Shown here one piece after another: positions 10,152 to 20,646 of a DNA stretch of 64,000 bases (the stretch's first letter is position 1; every line of letters begins with the position of its first letter). The notes beneath the pieces are model-generated. The model was given only the letters and a program-made list of their open reading frames with translations, was not told the DNA's origin and ran no database searches. A program made the translations under genes and the position numbers. The stretch is taken from the NCBI RefSeq assembly GCF_002250655.1, contig NZ_NOZR01000010.1:1-64000 (forward strand), read 5' to 3'. Source of the stretch: Mycolicibacterium sphagni. Lineage in GTDB: Bacteria; Actinomycetota; Actinomycetes; Mycobacteriales; Mycobacteriaceae.

Positions 10152-12484
10152 CCATGCCGAGACGGGTCGGCAAGCTGCCCCGGATCCCCGCGATCCTCGG
10201 TGTGCTTGCCCTGCTCGCGATGCCAACTATCGCGCCGGCCGCCGCCGGTGAACCCGGGTCGACGCCGTTCCTGCAGGTCCGCATTGACAGTGTCGCGCCG
10301 GACCTGATCACCACCACCAGTGAGCCGACCATCACCGTCACTGGCACCGTCACCAATGTCGGCGATCGGCCGGTGCACGACGTCGTCGCCCGCCTCGAAC
10401 ACGCCGCCGCGGTGAACTCGTCAGCAGGTCTGCGCACCAACCTCGACGGCAACAACGACCAATTTCAGCCCGTCGGCGAGTTCACCACCGTCGCCGACGA
10501 GATGCAGCGCGGCCAAGCGGTCGGATTCACCTTTCGTTATCCGATCCGGTCGCGGACTGAACCGTCGCTGGGCATCGACAACCCCGGCGTGTACCCGCTG
10601 CTGGTGAACATCAACGGCACCCCGGATTACGGCGACGCCGCCCGCCTCGACGACGCCCGGTTCCTGTTGCCGGTTCTGGGTGTGCCGGCCGATGCGGCCG
10701 ACGCCGCGCCCGAAACCCTTACCGACGTGGTGCCCCCGGACACCACCAAGCCCGTCGCGGTGACGATGCTGTGGCCGCTGGCCGACAAACCGCGACTGGC
10801 ACCCGGTGTGCCGGGCGGCACCACGCCCGTCCGGCTGATGAACGATGACCTCGCCGTGTCACTGGCTCCCGGCGGGCGCCTCGACACCCTGCTGTCGGCG
10901 GTGGACTTCGCCACCAGCCCGGCCGTCGACCCAGGCGGGGAAACCACCCGCGCACTGTGCCTCGCGGTCGACCCCGACCTGCTGGTGACCGTCAACGCGA
11001 TGACCGTCGGTTATGTCGTCTCCGACGCCCCCGACGGGCTGGGCGCCGCCTCCCACCCCGGTACCGGCCAGGCCGCAGCGGCCGCCTGGCTGGACAAGCT
11101 GCGCGCCCTGGCCAAGCGGATGTGCGTCGCGCCCACCCCGTACGCGCAGGCCGACCTCGGCGCACTGCAGCGGGTCGGCGACGCCGGTCTGAATTCCGCA
11201 GCGGTTGCCAGCGCGGGCGACATCATCGATCAGATCCTGGGCATCACTTCGGTGCGCGGCGCCACGATCCTCGGCGATGGCCCACTGACCCCGCCTGCCG
11301 TCGACCTGCTGGGTAGCCAGGGGTCAACGGTGGCGATCGCCGCCGCCGACTGCTCTGCGCAGGACTCCTCGACCGGTGAGCCGATGATCGCCGACCTAGC
11401 ACCGCGCAGGCTCTCCCCCCAGGTGGTGATGGCGCCGTTCGACCCGGCCGTCGGCGCCGCGCTGGCCGCCGTCGGCACCGACCCCGATCTGCCGACGTAT
11501 CTGGACTCGTCGCTGGATGTTCCGCTGAACCACGACTCGACAGTCGCCCGGCGCCAGGACGCCATCGGCTCGATTCTGTGGCGGGCGCTGCAGCCGGGCG
11601 CCGAACCGCGCGACCAGATCCTGCTGCCGCCGCTGAAGTGGAGCCCGCAGCCCAGCGACGCGCAGTCGATGCTGACCGCGCTGGCCACCACGATCCACTC
11701 CGGGCTGGCCGTTCCGCGCCCGCTGGATGTGGTCATCACGCAGTCGACCGCGGAGGCCGGCGCCGCCAGCCCCGGCGCCAACCTGCCGGCCGACAACCGC
11801 GGCCGATTCGACGACGACGTCGTCTCGACGATCGCCGGCCAGGTCGGCCGGCTGTGGGGGCTGACGGCGGCGCTGACCACCGACCAACGCACCGGGCTGA
11901 CCGGCCCGCAGTACACCGCGCCGCTGCGCGAGGACATGCTGCGGGCGCTGAGTCAGACCGAGCCGGCTGACGAGCGCAACGACCTGGCCCGGCAACGCCT
12001 GGCGGTGGTCGGCACCACGATCGGGGATCTGTTCGGCGCGGTCACGATCGTCAATCCGGGTGGCTCCTACACGCTGGCCACCGAGCACAGCCCGCTGCCC
12101 CTGGCGGTCCGCAACGACCTGGCGGTCCCGATCCGGGTACGCCTGCAGGTCGACGCCCCGCCGGGCATGACGGTCACCGATCTCGGCGTACAAGAGGTGC
12201 CGCCGGGCTATCTGCCGCTGCGGGTGCCCATCGAGGTGCACTTCACCCAGCGCGTCGCCGTCGACGTCACCCTGCGCACCCCCGACGGGCTGCAACTAGG
12301 CGAACCCGTGCGCCTGTCGGTGCACTCCAACGCCTACGGCAAGGTGCTGTTCGCGATCACCCTGATCGGCGGCACGGTCCTGGCACTGCTCGTCGGGCGC
12401 CGGCTCTACCACCGCTTCCGTGGCCAGCCCGACCCCGCCGACCTGGACCGCCCGCGGCGGGCTAGCGCCGAGGGCCGCGAATGA
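10148..12484 (+). CDS. Large secreted/membrane-anchored protein (Rv3909-like, DUF6049)
   Basis: A 778-residue protein with an N-terminal signal sequence ([19 protein letters not shown]), a long extracytoplasmic region and one C-terminal TM ([18 protein letters not shown], ~742-760) followed by a short basic tail. It corresponds to Rv3909, in the conserved cluster mutT4-Rv3909-murJ-sigM. The role is unproven; linkage to murJ suggests an envelope function. GTG at 10148 overlaps the mutT4 stop; ATG at 10154 is an alternative. The stop overlaps the murJ ATG (ATGA), so translation is coupled. Confidence 0.85.
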   Translation: MTMPRRVGKLPRIPAILGVLALLAMPTIAPAAAGEPGSTPFLQVRIDSVAPDLITTTSEPTITVTGTVTNVGDRPVHDVVARLEHAAAVNSSAGLRTNLDGNNDQFQPVGEFTTVADEMQRGQAVGFTFRYPIRSRTEPSLGIDNPGVYPLLVNINGTPDYGDAARLDDARFLLPVLGVPADAADAAPETLTDVVPPDTTKPVAVTMLWPLADKPRLAPGVPGGTTPVRLMNDDLAVSLAPGGRLDTLLSAVDFATSPAVDPGGETTRALCLAVDPDLLVTVNAMTVGYVVSDAPDGLGAASHPGTGQAAAAAWLDKLRALAKRMCVAPTPYAQADLGALQRVGDAGLNSAAVASAGDIIDQILGITSVRGATILGDGPLTPPAVDLLGSQGSTVAIAAADCSAQDSSTGEPMIADLAPRRLSPQVVMAPFDPAVGAALAAVGTDPDLPTYLDSSLDVPLNHDSTVARRQDAIGSILWRALQPGAEPRDQILLPPLKWSPQPSDAQSMLTALATTIHSGLAVPRPLDVVITQSTAEAGAASPGANLPADNRGRFDDDVVSTIAGQVGRLWGLTAALTTDQRTGLTGPQYTAPLREDMLRALSQTEPADERNDLARQRLAVVGTTIGDLFGAVTIVNPGGSYTLATEHSPLPLAVRNDLAVPIRVRLQVDAPPGMTVTDLGVQEVPPGYLPLRVPIEVHFTQRVAVDVTLRTPDGLQLGEPVRLSVHSNAYGKVLFAITLIGGTVLALLVGRRLYHRFRGQPDPADLDRPRRASAEGRE

Positions 12485-15400
12485 AGCCGCCGACCCGCCG
12501 ACCCGCCGCCTACGTGCGGCCCGATCCCCGCACCCGCGCGGTGCGCGCCGAGCTCTCCGACTCCGCGGTGGTATCGCGCTCCTGGGGGATGGCGCTGGCC
12601 ACTCTGATCAGCCGCATCACCGGGTTCATCCGCATCGTGCTGCTGGCCGCGATCCTCGGTGCGGCCCTGTCCAGTGCGTTCACCGTGGCCAACCAGCTGC
12701 CGAACCTGATCGCGGCGCTGGTGCTGGAAGCCACCTTCACCGCGATCTTCGTGCCGGTCCTGGCCCGCGCCGAACGCGACGACGCCGACGGCGGTGAAGC
12801 GTTCGTACGGCGGCTGGTCACCCTGGCCACCGCGCTGCTGCTGGTGGCCACCGTGCTGTCGGTGGCCGCGGCCCCGTTGCTGGTGCGGCTGATGCTCGGC
12901 CATGACCCGCAAGTGAACCAGCCCCTGACCACAGCATTCGCGTATCTGCTTCTGCCACAGGTGATCTTCTACGGACTGTCATCGGTGTTCATGGCAATCC
13001 TGAACAACCGCAACGTGTTCGGACCACCGGCGTGGGCGCCGGTGATCAACAACGTCGTGGCGATCGCCACCCTCGGCCTGTATCTCATTGTCCCGGGCCC
13101 GCTCTCGGTCGACCCGGTTCAGATGGGCAACGCCAAGTTGCTGGTACTGGGCCTCGGAACCACCCTCGGCGTGGTAGCCCAGACCGCAGTGCTGCTAGTC
13201 GCGATCCGCGCCGAACGGATCAGCCTGCGCCCACTGTGGGGAATCGACGATCGGCTCAAGCGGTTCGGCACCATGGCCGGGGCCATGGTGCTTTACGTAC
13301 TGATCAGCCAGCTCGGCCTGGTGGTCGTCAACCAGATCGCCAGCACCGCGGCCGCGTCGGGCCCGGCGATCTACAACTACACCTGGCTGGTGCTGATGCT
13401 GCCGTTCGGCATCATCGGGGTCACCGTGCTGACGGTGGTGATGCCGCGGCTGAGCCGCAACGCGGCCGCCGACAACAACTCCGCCGTGTTGGCCGACCTG
13501 TCGCTGGCCGCCCGGCTGACGATGGTGACGCTGATTCCGATCGTGGCGTTCATGACCGTCGGCGGTACCGCGATGGGCAGCGCACTGTTCGCGTACGGCA
13601 AGTTCGGTGAGGTCGATGCGAACTACCTCGGCATGGCGATCAGCCTGTCCGCGTTCACGCTGATCCCCTACGCGCTGGTGCTGCTGCAACTGCGGGTCTT
13701 CTACGCCCGCGAGCAACCGTGGACACCAATCCTGATCATCGTCGCGATCACCGTCGTGAAGATCGCGATCTCACTCCTGGCGCCACACATGACCGCGGAT
13801 AAGGAACTCGTCGCCGGCTACCTGGGCCTGGCCAACGGCATCGGCTTCCTGGCCGGTGCCGTGCTGGGCTATGTGCTGCTGCACCGCGCCCTCAAACCGC
13901 CGCGGGGCAAGCTGCTGAACCTCGAGGTCATCCGCACGATCCTGGTCACCACCGCAGCATCGCTGCTGGCCGGGCTGGTCGCCTACGTCGTCGACCGACT
14001 GCTGGGCCTGCAGGCGCTGACCGAGCACGCCGGGGGTATCGGATCGCTGCTGCGGCTCCTGGTGCTCGGCGTGATCATGCTGCCGATCCTGGCCGCAGTG
14101 ATGCTGACCGCGCGAGTGCCCGACGCCGTCGCCGCGTGGGGCGCGATCAAGCGCCGCATCTCCCGGACCCCGCCTATGGCCGTCACTGCGATCGCCGCGC
14201 TCGACCGGCCGCAGGTCCCGGCCCCGGTCACGTACCCTGTGCACAGCAATTCGTCCGGAGCCGGGCACCGGCCCCTGCGGTATGACACACCGGACGGAAC
14301 GACGGGGAAAGGACCGGAGGTGACCGACCAAACCTCAGGCATGCCCTCCGCCGATTCCACGGGCGACGCGACGACGAAGATCCCGCTCCAGGCCGCCGGC
14401 GACTTCCAGCCCGACGTCCCCGACGAGGCGCACGTGGGCACGGTGCCGGCGATGGAATCCACCGCTTCGCCTGGGGAAGATGCCCACCTGATGCCGGGGG
14501 CGAGTATCGCCGACGGCCGCTACCGGCTGCTGGTATCCCACGGCGGCCCACCGGGATTGCAGTTCTGGCAGGCGCTGGACACCGCGCTGGACCGACAGGT
14601 CGCGCTGACATTCGTCGACCCCGACCGCACCATGTCCGACGAGCAGGTGCAGGAAATCCTTTCCCGCACACTCAAACTCAGCCGTATTGAGCGGCCGGGA
14701 ATAGCGCGGGTGCTCGACGTCGCCAACACCGGGGCCGGCGGCCTCGTGGTCGCGGAATGGATCCGCGGCGGGTCGCTGAAAGAAGTGGCCGACACCTCGC
14801 CCTCCCCCATCGGTGGAGCGCGGGCCGTGCAGGCGCTGGCCGCCGCCGCCGATGCCGCCCACGGGCAGGGTGTCGCGTTGTCCATCGACCATCCCAGCCG
14901 GGTGCGGGTCAGCATCGAAGGCGATGTGGCCCTGGCGTTTCCCGCCACGATGCCCGGTGCCAGCCCGGAGGACGACATCCGCGGCATCGGCGCCGCGCTG
15001 TATGCCCTGTTGGTGGACCGCTGGCCACTGCCGGAAAAAGGCGCGCCCAGTGGTCTACAGCCGGCCGAGACCGACCCCACCGGTGAACCACTCGAACCCC
15101 GCGCGATCGACGGCGCCATCCCCTTCCAGATTTCGGCGGCGGCGGCGCACGCAGTTCAGGCCGACGGCGGCATCCGTTCGGCCCCAACGCTTTTGAACCT
15201 GCTTCAGCAAGCCACCGCGGTGGCCGACCGCACCGATCTCATCGAACCGGTCGAGCCGGTGGGCGGCCCGGCCGCCCCACAGCCGGCTGCCGGCGCCGGC
15301 GCCGGCGCCGATTCCGATGCCGAGGCGCAGGCCCGGCGCAAGCGCAATCTGCTCATCGGTGTCGGGGTGGGTGGGGCCATCCTTGTGATCGCCCTGATCG

Positions 15401-15963
15401 TGATGGCCTCTGTGCTCACCAGCATCTTCGGCGACGTCGGCGGCGGCCTCAAAGGCGACCAGCTCGGCCTGAACCCGTCCACCTCCCAGAGTCAGAACAA
15501 CTCCGCGAGCGGCAGTACCGTCAAACCCGTTAAGGTGACGGTCTTTTCACCGGGCGGCGGCGCGGATAACCCGGACAAGGCCGACCTGGCGGTCACTGGC
15601 GGCCCCGGCACCGGCTGGCCGACCGATACCTACACCGATCCGAATCCGTTCCCCAACTTCAAGAACGGCGTCGGGCTGCTGTTGCAACTGCCCCAGCCGA
15701 CGACCGTCGGCAGTGTCTCGCTGACCGTACCCAGCACCGGCACGCAGGTGCAGATCCGGTCGGCCTCGACAGCCAACCCCACCACCCTCGATGACACCAC
15801 CGTGTTGACCCAGCCGACCGCACTGCAACCCGGCGCCAACACCATCCAAGTCAACGCGAAAGCACCGACGACGTACCTGGTGGTGTGGATCTCCACCATG
15901 GGCACCACTGACGGCAAGAACAAAACCGAGATCTCCGGCCTGACCGTCACGGCCGCTTCCTAG
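12481..15963 (+). CDS. murJ: Lipid II flippase MurJ (MviN) with pseudokinase and extracellular domain
   Basis: A 1160-residue protein, orthologue of Rv3910. Residues ~20-560 form the MviN/MurJ core with about 14 TM helices (SRITGFIRIVLLAAILG, TFTAIFVPVLARAERDD). Residues ~675-880 are a kinase-like domain lacking the ATP Lys (VALTFVDP), HRD and DFG, so a pseudokinase. In M. tuberculosis PknB phosphorylates this domain, which then recruits FhaA to restrain peptidoglycan synthesis. A further TM (~956-980) leads to a ~180-residue extracellular domain. The product moves lipid II across the membrane; PknA and PknB are encoded in this same window. Confidence 0.95.
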   Translation: MKPPTRRPAAYVRPDPRTRAVRAELSDSAVVSRSWGMALATLISRITGFIRIVLLAAILGAALSSAFTVANQLPNLIAALVLEATFTAIFVPVLARAERDDADGGEAFVRRLVTLATALLLVATVLSVAAAPLLVRLMLGHDPQVNQPLTTAFAYLLLPQVIFYGLSSVFMAILNNRNVFGPPAWAPVINNVVAIATLGLYLIVPGPLSVDPVQMGNAKLLVLGLGTTLGVVAQTAVLLVAIRAERISLRPLWGIDDRLKRFGTMAGAMVLYVLISQLGLVVVNQIASTAAASGPAIYNYTWLVLMLPFGIIGVTVLTVVMPRLSRNAAADNNSAVLADLSLAARLTMVTLIPIVAFMTVGGTAMGSALFAYGKFGEVDANYLGMAISLSAFTLIPYALVLLQLRVFYAREQPWTPILIIVAITVVKIAISLLAPHMTADKELVAGYLGLANGIGFLAGAVLGYVLLHRALKPPRGKLLNLEVIRTILVTTAASLLAGLVAYVVDRLLGLQALTEHAGGIGSLLRLLVLGVIMLPILAAVMLTARVPDAVAAWGAIKRRISRTPPMAVTAIAALDRPQVPAPVTYPVHSNSSGAGHRPLRYDTPDGTTGKGPEVTDQTSGMPSADSTGDATTKIPLQAAGDFQPDVPDEAHVGTVPAMESTASPGEDAHLMPGASIADGRYRLLVSHGGPPGLQFWQALDTALDRQVALTFVDPDRTMSDEQVQEILSRTLKLSRIERPGIARVLDVANTGAGGLVVAEWIRGGSLKEVADTSPSPIGGARAVQALAAAADAAHGQGVALSIDHPSRVRVSIEGDVALAFPATMPGASPEDDIRGIGAALYALLVDRWPLPEKGAPSGLQPAETDPTGEPLEPRAIDGAIPFQISAAAAHAVQADGGIRSAPTLLNLLQQATAVADRTDLIEPVEPVGGPAAPQPAAGAGAGADSDAEAQARRKRNLLIGVGVGGAILVIALIVMASVLTSIFGDVGGGLKGDQLGLNPSTSQSQNNSASGSTVKPVKVTVFSPGGGADNPDKADLAVTGGPGTGWPTDTYTDPNPFPNFKNGVGLLLQLPQPTTVGSVSLTVPSTGTQVQIRSASTANPTTLDDTTVLTQPTALQPGANTIQVNAKAPTTYLVVWISTMGTTDGKNKTEISGLTVTAAS

Positions 15964-16026
15964 CCTGTTCACAACCCCCGGCTCGGGTGAAGTGCCCGGT
16001 CTCGCCGGTTTCAATACTGTCCGGCC

Positions 16027-16560
16027 ATGCTCAGCTCTCCCGGCCCGACCGCCGTTCGCAGCGACGCCGAACTGCTGGCCGCCCACGTCGCCGGGGACCG
16101 TTACGCCTTCGAAGAGCTCTTCGGTCGCCACCACAGCCGGCTGTACCGCGTGGCCCGGCGGACCATCCGAAGCCCCGAGGACGCCGCTGACGCGGTCCAG
16201 GACGCCATGCTGGCCGCCCACCGCGGCGCCGCCTCCTTCCGGCACGACGCCGCCGTCAGCAGCTGGCTGCACCGCATCGTCATCAACGCCTGCCTGGACC
16301 GATTGCGCCGGGCGCAGCCCACTGCCCCGCTCACCGACCAGCGGGCCGTCGGCGATCGCACCGCCGAGGTGGACACCGTCCTGCTGGTGCGCCACGCGCT
16401 GATGTGCCTGCCCACCGAACAGCGGGCGGCCGTGCTGGCCGTCGACATGCACGGCTACTCCGTGGCCGACGCCGCCGCGCTGCTGGGTGTCGCTGAGGGC
16501 ACCGTGAAGAGCCGCCGCGCCCGGGCCCGAGCACGGCTCACCGGCCTACTGCGCAGCTGA
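16027..16560 (+). CDS. sigM: ECF sigma factor SigM
   Basis: A 177-residue ECF sigma factor with region 2 (~15-85: DRYAFEELFGRHHSRLYRVA and PEDAADAVQDAMLAA) and region 4 (~115-170: LPTEQRAAVLAVDMHGYSVADAAALLGVAEGTVKSR in segments). Orthologue of Rv3911, which controls ESX-4-linked and surface-lipid genes in M. tuberculosis. TACTGT (16015-16020) lies six bases before the ATG, predicting leaderless expression. The downstream anti-sigma gene is shortened, so control of SigM may differ from the model species. Confidence 0.92.
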   Translation: MLSSPGPTAVRSDAELLAAHVAGDRYAFEELFGRHHSRLYRVARRTIRSPEDAADAVQDAMLAAHRGAASFRHDAAVSSWLHRIVINACLDRLRRAQPTAPLTDQRAVGDRTAEVDTVLLVRHALMCLPTEQRAAVLAVDMHGYSVADAAALLGVAEGTVKSRRARARARLTGLLRS

Positions 16561-16614
16561 CATTTCCCGGGTCGCTTCGCTCCTGCCCTCCGGAACACCC
16601 GGCACACTGGTCGG

Positions 16615-17109
16615 GTGGAGCCACCACACACCGTCGCGCCGGCGTCTACGACCGCGGCCACACACGCCAGCCGCCCGGCGCCCCGAACCGGGCGGCTCGT
16701 CGCGGCCGGTGTCGGCGTCGCGGCCGTGCTGGCCGCCATCGGCCTGGGAACGGCAGCCCTGCTGCAGTCGGCCGGCCCCACCCACAGCACGCTGACCAGC
16801 GCCAGCATGATCACCGTCACCCCCACGATGCCCATTTCCAGCCGTGAGCTGAACGCCCTGATCGCCCGCAGCCCGGACTTCGGCCCGTTGACCGATCCCA
16901 AACGGCGGGCGGCGTGCTTGAGCGCGCTGGGCTACCCCAGTTCGGTGCAGGTACTCGGCGCCGAGACGCTGCAGGTCGACGACAAGCAAGCGATCGTGCT
17001 GGTGCTGCCCGGCGAACAGCCTGACGTCATCATCGGAGTCACCGTCACGGCGACGTGCAGCTCGGTGGATACCGGACTGATCGCCGACACCACCGTGCGG
17101 CGCCCATAG
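16615..17109 (+). CDS. rsmA: Anti-sigma-M factor RsmA-like, lacking the anti-sigma domain
   Basis: A 164-residue single-pass protein: ~27 cytosolic residues, a TM (RLVAAGVGVAAVLAAIGLG, ~27-46) and an extracytoplasmic domain with two Cys (RRAACLSALGYP, VTATCSSVDTG) resembling the C-terminal part of Rv3912 (RsmA, ~254 residues as recalled). The ~80-90 residue N-terminal region that binds SigM is absent, and only 54 bases separate the GTG from the sigM stop, too little to encode it. The TM and outer domain remain open. A shortened or inactivated regulator is the simplest reading. Confidence 0.7.
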   Translation: MEPPHTVAPASTTAATHASRPAPRTGRLVAAGVGVAAVLAAIGLGTAALLQSAGPTHSTLTSASMITVTPTMPISSRELNALIARSPDFGPLTDPKRRAACLSALGYPSSVQVLGAETLQVDDKQAIVLVLPGEQPDVIIGVTVTATCSSVDTGLIADTTVRRP

Positions 17110-17119
17110 TGCACGGCAG

Positions 17120-17145
17120 GGAACAGCGCGGCCTACCCTGTTGTT
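17120..17145 (+). promoter_or_regulatory. Candidate SigH promoter of trxB-trxA
   Basis: GGAACA at 17120-17125 and GTT at 17143-17145 are separated by 17 bases, matching the mycobacterial SigH consensus GGAAYA-N16-18-GTT. The thioredoxin operon trxB2-trxC of M. tuberculosis is a known SigH target under oxidative and heat stress. A 7-bp inverted repeat (17152-17158 / 17162-17168, loop of 3) follows in the leader. Confidence 0.65.
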
Positions 17146-17218
17146 TGACCAGGTGCCCTAGGGGCACCCGACGAACAGGCTCCTCGCCTGCAGACCGGGA
17201 TCCGGCAGAAAGGCTGGT

Positions 17219-18190
17219 ATGAGCGCCAACGATGTTCATGACGTGATCGTCATCGGATCAGGGCCCGCCGGCTACACCGCGGCGATTTACACTGCCCGCG
17301 CGCAGCTGAAGCCCCTGGTTTTCGAAGGCACTTCCTTCGGCGGCGCACTGATGACCACCACCGAGGTGGAGAACTTCCCCGGCTTCCGCTCCGGCATCAC
17401 CGGACCCGAGTTGATGGACGAGATGCGCGAGCAGGCCCTGCACTTCGGTGCCGACCTGCGGATGGAAGACGTCGAGTCGGTCGACCTGGACGGCCCGGTC
17501 AAGAAGGTCGTGACCGGCGACGGCGAGACCCATCTCGCACGTTCGGTCATCCTCGCGATGGGCGCCGCGGCCCGCTACCTGGGAGTCCCCGGTGAGCAGG
17601 AACTGCTCGGCCGCGGCGTCAGCGCGTGCGCGACCTGTGACGGGTTCTTCTTCAAGGAGCAGGACATCGCCGTCATCGGCGGTGGCGACTCCGCGATGGA
17701 AGAGGCCACATTTCTCACCCGCTTCGCGCGCAGTGTCACCCTGGTGCACCGCCGCGACGAGTTCCGGGCCTCCAAGATCATGCTCGAGCGCGCCCGCGAG
17801 AACGAGAAGATCACCTTCCTGACCAACACCGCCGTCGACGCCGTCGAAGGTGACACCACCGTGACCGGCCTGCGTGTTCACAACGTGATCACCGGTGAGG
17901 AGTCCATCCTTCCGGTGACGGGCGTGTTCGTCGCCATCGGCCACGACCCCCGCTCGGAGCTGGTGCGCGGCACTGTTGACCTCGACCCGGAGGGCTACGT
18001 GCTGGTCCGCGATCACACCACCGCCACCTCGGTTGACGGCGTGTTCGCCGCCGGCGACCTGGTGGACCACACCTACCGGCAGGCCATCACTGCTGCGGGA
18101 ATGGGCTGTTCGGCCGCGATCGACGCCGAACGCTGGCTGGCCGATGCCGACGACACTGCACACACCGAGATGATTGGAGCACACCAATGA
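17219..18190 (+). CDS. trxB: Thioredoxin reductase
   Basis: A 323-residue FAD/NADPH flavoenzyme that reduces thioredoxin. FAD site [12 protein letters not shown] (~14-25), redox CATC (~138-141) just before [13 protein letters not shown] site [12 protein letters not shown] (~157-168), and the C-terminal [13 protein letters not shown] motif. Length is standard. An AGAAAGG Shine-Dalgarno lies before the ATG. The stop overlaps the trxA start (ATGA). Orthologue of Rv3913. Confidence 0.97.
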   Translation: MSANDVHDVIVIGSGPAGYTAAIYTARAQLKPLVFEGTSFGGALMTTTEVENFPGFRSGITGPELMDEMREQALHFGADLRMEDVESVDLDGPVKKVVTGDGETHLARSVILAMGAAARYLGVPGEQELLGRGVSACATCDGFFFKEQDIAVIGGGDSAMEEATFLTRFARSVTLVHRRDEFRASKIMLERARENEKITFLTNTAVDAVEGDTTVTGLRVHNVITGEESILPVTGVFVAIGHDPRSELVRGTVDLDPEGYVLVRDHTTATSVDGVFAAGDLVDHTYRQAITAAGMGCSAAIDAERWLADADDTAHTEMIGAHQ

Positions 18191-18519
18191 GCGAGGGCGG
18201 CGCGACCGTAGCTGTTTCCGACGATTCCTTCAAGGAAGATGTCCTGTCCAGCAATACCCCTGTCCTCGTTGACTTTTGGGCCACCTGGTGCGGCCCATGC
18301 CGCATGGTCGCGCCGGTTCTTGAGGAGATCGCCACTGAGAAGGCCGGTTCGCTGAAGGTCGTCAAGCTCGATGTCGACGCCAATCCGGCGACCGCTCGCG
18401 ACTTCCAGGTTGTCTCGATTCCGACGCTGATTCTGTTCAAGGATGGTCAGCCGGTGAAGCGGATCGTCGGCGCGAAGGGTAAGGCTGCCCTGCTGCGCGA
18501 GATCGCCGACATCGTCTAG
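18187..18519 (+). CDS. trxA: Thioredoxin
   Basis: A 110-residue thioredoxin with the WCGPC active site ([15 protein letters not shown], ~31-45) and the cis-Pro loop [13 protein letters not shown]. It is the main protein-disulfide reductant, reduced by the TrxB encoded just upstream with a 4-base overlap. Orthologue of Rv3914 (TrxC). Probably co-transcribed from the SigH-type promoter. Confidence 0.97.
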   Translation: MSEGGATVAVSDDSFKEDVLSSNTPVLVDFWATWCGPCRMVAPVLEEIATEKAGSLKVVKLDVDANPATARDFQVVSIPTLILFKDGQPVKRIVGAKGKAALLREIADIV

Positions 18520-18549
18520 AACTTCTGGACCGAGACGATTCCGTTACTG

Positions 18550-18569
18550 ACGGCTTCGCCTGCCGTTTT
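18550..18569 (+). terminator. Intrinsic-type terminator after trxA
   Basis: ACGGC (18550-18554) and GCCGT (18562-18566) form a 5-bp stem with a 7-base loop, followed by TTTT. It lies 30 bases after the trxA stop and before cwlM, so it probably ends the trxB-trxA message. Confidence 0.5.
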
Positions 18570-18666
18570 CCGAAATATGGCGGGCTTCTGAGACAATGCT
18601 CCCTAGCCTGTGTGAATGGTCAGTGCTTGAAATAGCCAGCTGACAACGGTGACCGAAGGGCCCTGT

Positions 18667-19914
18667 ATGTCGAGTCTTCGCCACGGTGCTGGGGGCGACG
18701 CCTCCTGGCACCGGAGCGGCCGCGATGATGTGTTGCGCCGTGGTGACCGCAGCAGCGCCGTCGTGGAAATCCGCGCGGCGTTGGCTGCGCTGGGTTTGGT
18801 CGACAACCCCGACGAGAACCTCACCACCGGGAAACATGTGGTGGCCGAGGCGTTCGACGACGATCTCGACCATGCCGTGCGCGCGTTTCAGCAGCGCCGC
18901 GGTCTGATCGTGGACGGGATCGTCGGCGAGGCCACCTACCGCGCCCTCAAGGAAGCCTCCTACCGGCTCGGGGCGCGCACCCTGGTCCACCAGTTCGGTG
19001 CCCCGATGTACGGCGACGACGTCGCCACGCTGCAGTCCAAGCTGCAGGAACTCGGTTTCTACACCGCGTTGGTGGACGGCTATTTCGGGTTGCAGACCCA
19101 CAACGCGCTGATGTCCTACCAGCGCGAGTACGGCATGTCCGCCGACGGCATCTGCGGTCCAGAAACGTTGCGCTCCTTGTACTTTCTGGGTTCACGCGTC
19201 ACCGGCGGCTCGCTGCACGCCATCCGGGAAGAGGAACTGGTCCGCCGCTCGGGGCCGCGGCTGTCGGGCAAGCGGATCATCATCGACCCGGGCCGCGGCG
19301 GCAACGACCACGGTCTGATCACTCACGGCCCGGACGGGCCGATCAGTGAGGCAGATATCTTGTGGGACTTGGCAAGTCGGTTGGAAGGCCGGATGACGGC
19401 GATCGGCATGGAGACGTTCCTGTCCCGGCCGGCCAGTCGCAGTCCGCTGGACGCCGAGCGTGCCGCGACCGCCAACACCGTCGGCGCCGACCTGATGATC
19501 AGCCTGCGCTGCGAAACTCAGCCGAGTCCATCGGCCAACGGTGTCGCGTCGTTCTACTTCGGTAGCTCTCACGGTTCGGTGTCGACCATCGGCCGCAACC
19601 TGGCCGACTTCATACAGCGAGAAGTTGTGGCGCGCACCGGATTACGTGATTGCCGGACACACGGACGCACCTGGGATCTGCTGCGGCTGACCCGCATGCC
19701 CACTGTCCAGGTCGACGTCGGCTACATCACGAACCCGCGGGACCGCTCGATGCTGGTGACCAACCAGGCTCGCGACTCGATCGCCGAAGGCATTCTGGCC
19801 GCGGTCAAGCGGCTCTATCTGCTGGGCAAGAACGACCGGCCGACAGGAACTTTCACGTTCGCCGAGCTACTCGCCCACGAGCTGTCGGTCGAACAGGCCC
19901 GGCCCGTACTCTAG
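18667..19914 (+). CDS. cwlM: CwlM, amidase-fold regulator of peptidoglycan synthesis
   Basis: A 415-residue protein with two peptidoglycan-binding repeats (~30-95: VRAFQQRRGLIVDGIVGEATY; ~110-170: DGYFGLQTHNALMSYQREYG) and an Amidase_3 fold (~195-400). The zinc-binding DPGHGG motif reads DPGRGG, so the first zinc ligand is lost, as in M. tuberculosis CwlM (Rv3915). That fits the known non-enzymatic role: phosphorylated by PknB, CwlM activates MurA in the cytoplasm, and it also contacts MurJ. No signal peptide. The ATG at 18667 gives MSSLRHG; 18649 is less likely. Confidence 0.93.
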   Translation: MSSLRHGAGGDASWHRSGRDDVLRRGDRSSAVVEIRAALAALGLVDNPDENLTTGKHVVAEAFDDDLDHAVRAFQQRRGLIVDGIVGEATYRALKEASYRLGARTLVHQFGAPMYGDDVATLQSKLQELGFYTALVDGYFGLQTHNALMSYQREYGMSADGICGPETLRSLYFLGSRVTGGSLHAIREEELVRRSGPRLSGKRIIIDPGRGGNDHGLITHGPDGPISEADILWDLASRLEGRMTAIGMETFLSRPASRSPLDAERAATANTVGADLMISLRCETQPSPSANGVASFYFGSSHGSVSTIGRNLADFIQREVVARTGLRDCRTHGRTWDLLRLTRMPTVQVDVGYITNPRDRSMLVTNQARDSIAEGILAAVKRLYLLGKNDRPTGTFTFAELLAHELSVEQARPVL

Positions 19915-20646
19915 CTAGCCGCGAATCTCCGCGCCGGCTCCCACCGGCTGCTCGAGTTGTGCGCGTTGCAGCAGCCGCTCCAACGCCGCCTCGACTTCGG
20001 CCTTCCAGCCCAGCCCCTTGTCGAGCTCCAGCCGCAGCCGCGGGAAGTACCGATGCGGGGCGACGACGGTGAACCCCGCGTCGAGGAGAAAGTCTGCCCC
20101 GATCATGCACTGCTCGAAGGAGCAGTCCCCCAGCACTTCGACGGCCGGACGCAGATCCGGGTCGACGGCGTCGGGGTCGAGAAGATCGGTGGCGTCTTCG
20201 GTGCGTCCGAACGCCTCCAACGCGCGCACGCCACGTCGAACGAGCTCGTTGACCACCTGGCTGATCAAGGACTGCATCAGCCCCTCGGTCTGCCCGGGCT
20301 CGATACCCATCGATGTCAGCAAGACGGCGTCCGCGCTGACCGGTCCGGTCGGGAAGCGGTGCGCCCGCGGTACCGCACGCGGCGGCGCGTACAACACGTA
20401 GCCGAGGCACGGCTGCTCGTCATCGGACTCCGCTCCCTCGGTTGCCACCGTGGTGGCGATCTGACCGCAGGAGCCCCACTCGAGCATGACCATCGACAGC
20501 CACGCTTCCTTCTCGAACTCGGGGTCGGGCAGGTACTCACCACCACCAAGCGTCGCAGGGTCGACTTCCCAGAACACACATCGGCGGGCGTGCTTGGGTA
20601 ATTGCTCGAACGCTTCGAGCCGCAGCGGCATGATGCGAACGGACAC
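19915..20646 (-). CDS. GNAT-like acetyltransferase-family protein (Rv3916c-like)
   Basis: A 243-residue cytosolic protein resembling the conserved Rv3916c. It starts with MRLEAFEQLPKHARRCVFWE-type sequence and has a GNAT-like core (GYVLYAPPRAVPRAHRFPTG, AVLLTSMGIEPG, LISQVVNELVRRGVRALEAFG). The substrate is unknown. The GTG start has GGGAGG four bases upstream. Convergent with cwlM, with stop codons directly abutting. The 228 bases upstream (20647-20874) hold no further gene that I can see. Confidence 0.7.
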   Translation of the reverse strand: MSVRIMPLRLEAFEQLPKHARRCVFWEVDPATLGGGEYLPDPEFEKEAWLSMVMLEWGSCGQIATTVATEGAESDDEQPCLGYVLYAPPRAVPRAHRFPTGPVSADAVLLTSMGIEPGQTEGLMQSLISQVVNELVRRGVRALEAFGRTEDATDLLDPDAVDPDLRPAVEVLGDCSFEQCMIGADFLLDAGFTVVAPHRYFPRLRLELDKGLGWKAEVEAALERLLQRAQLEQPVGAGAEIRG

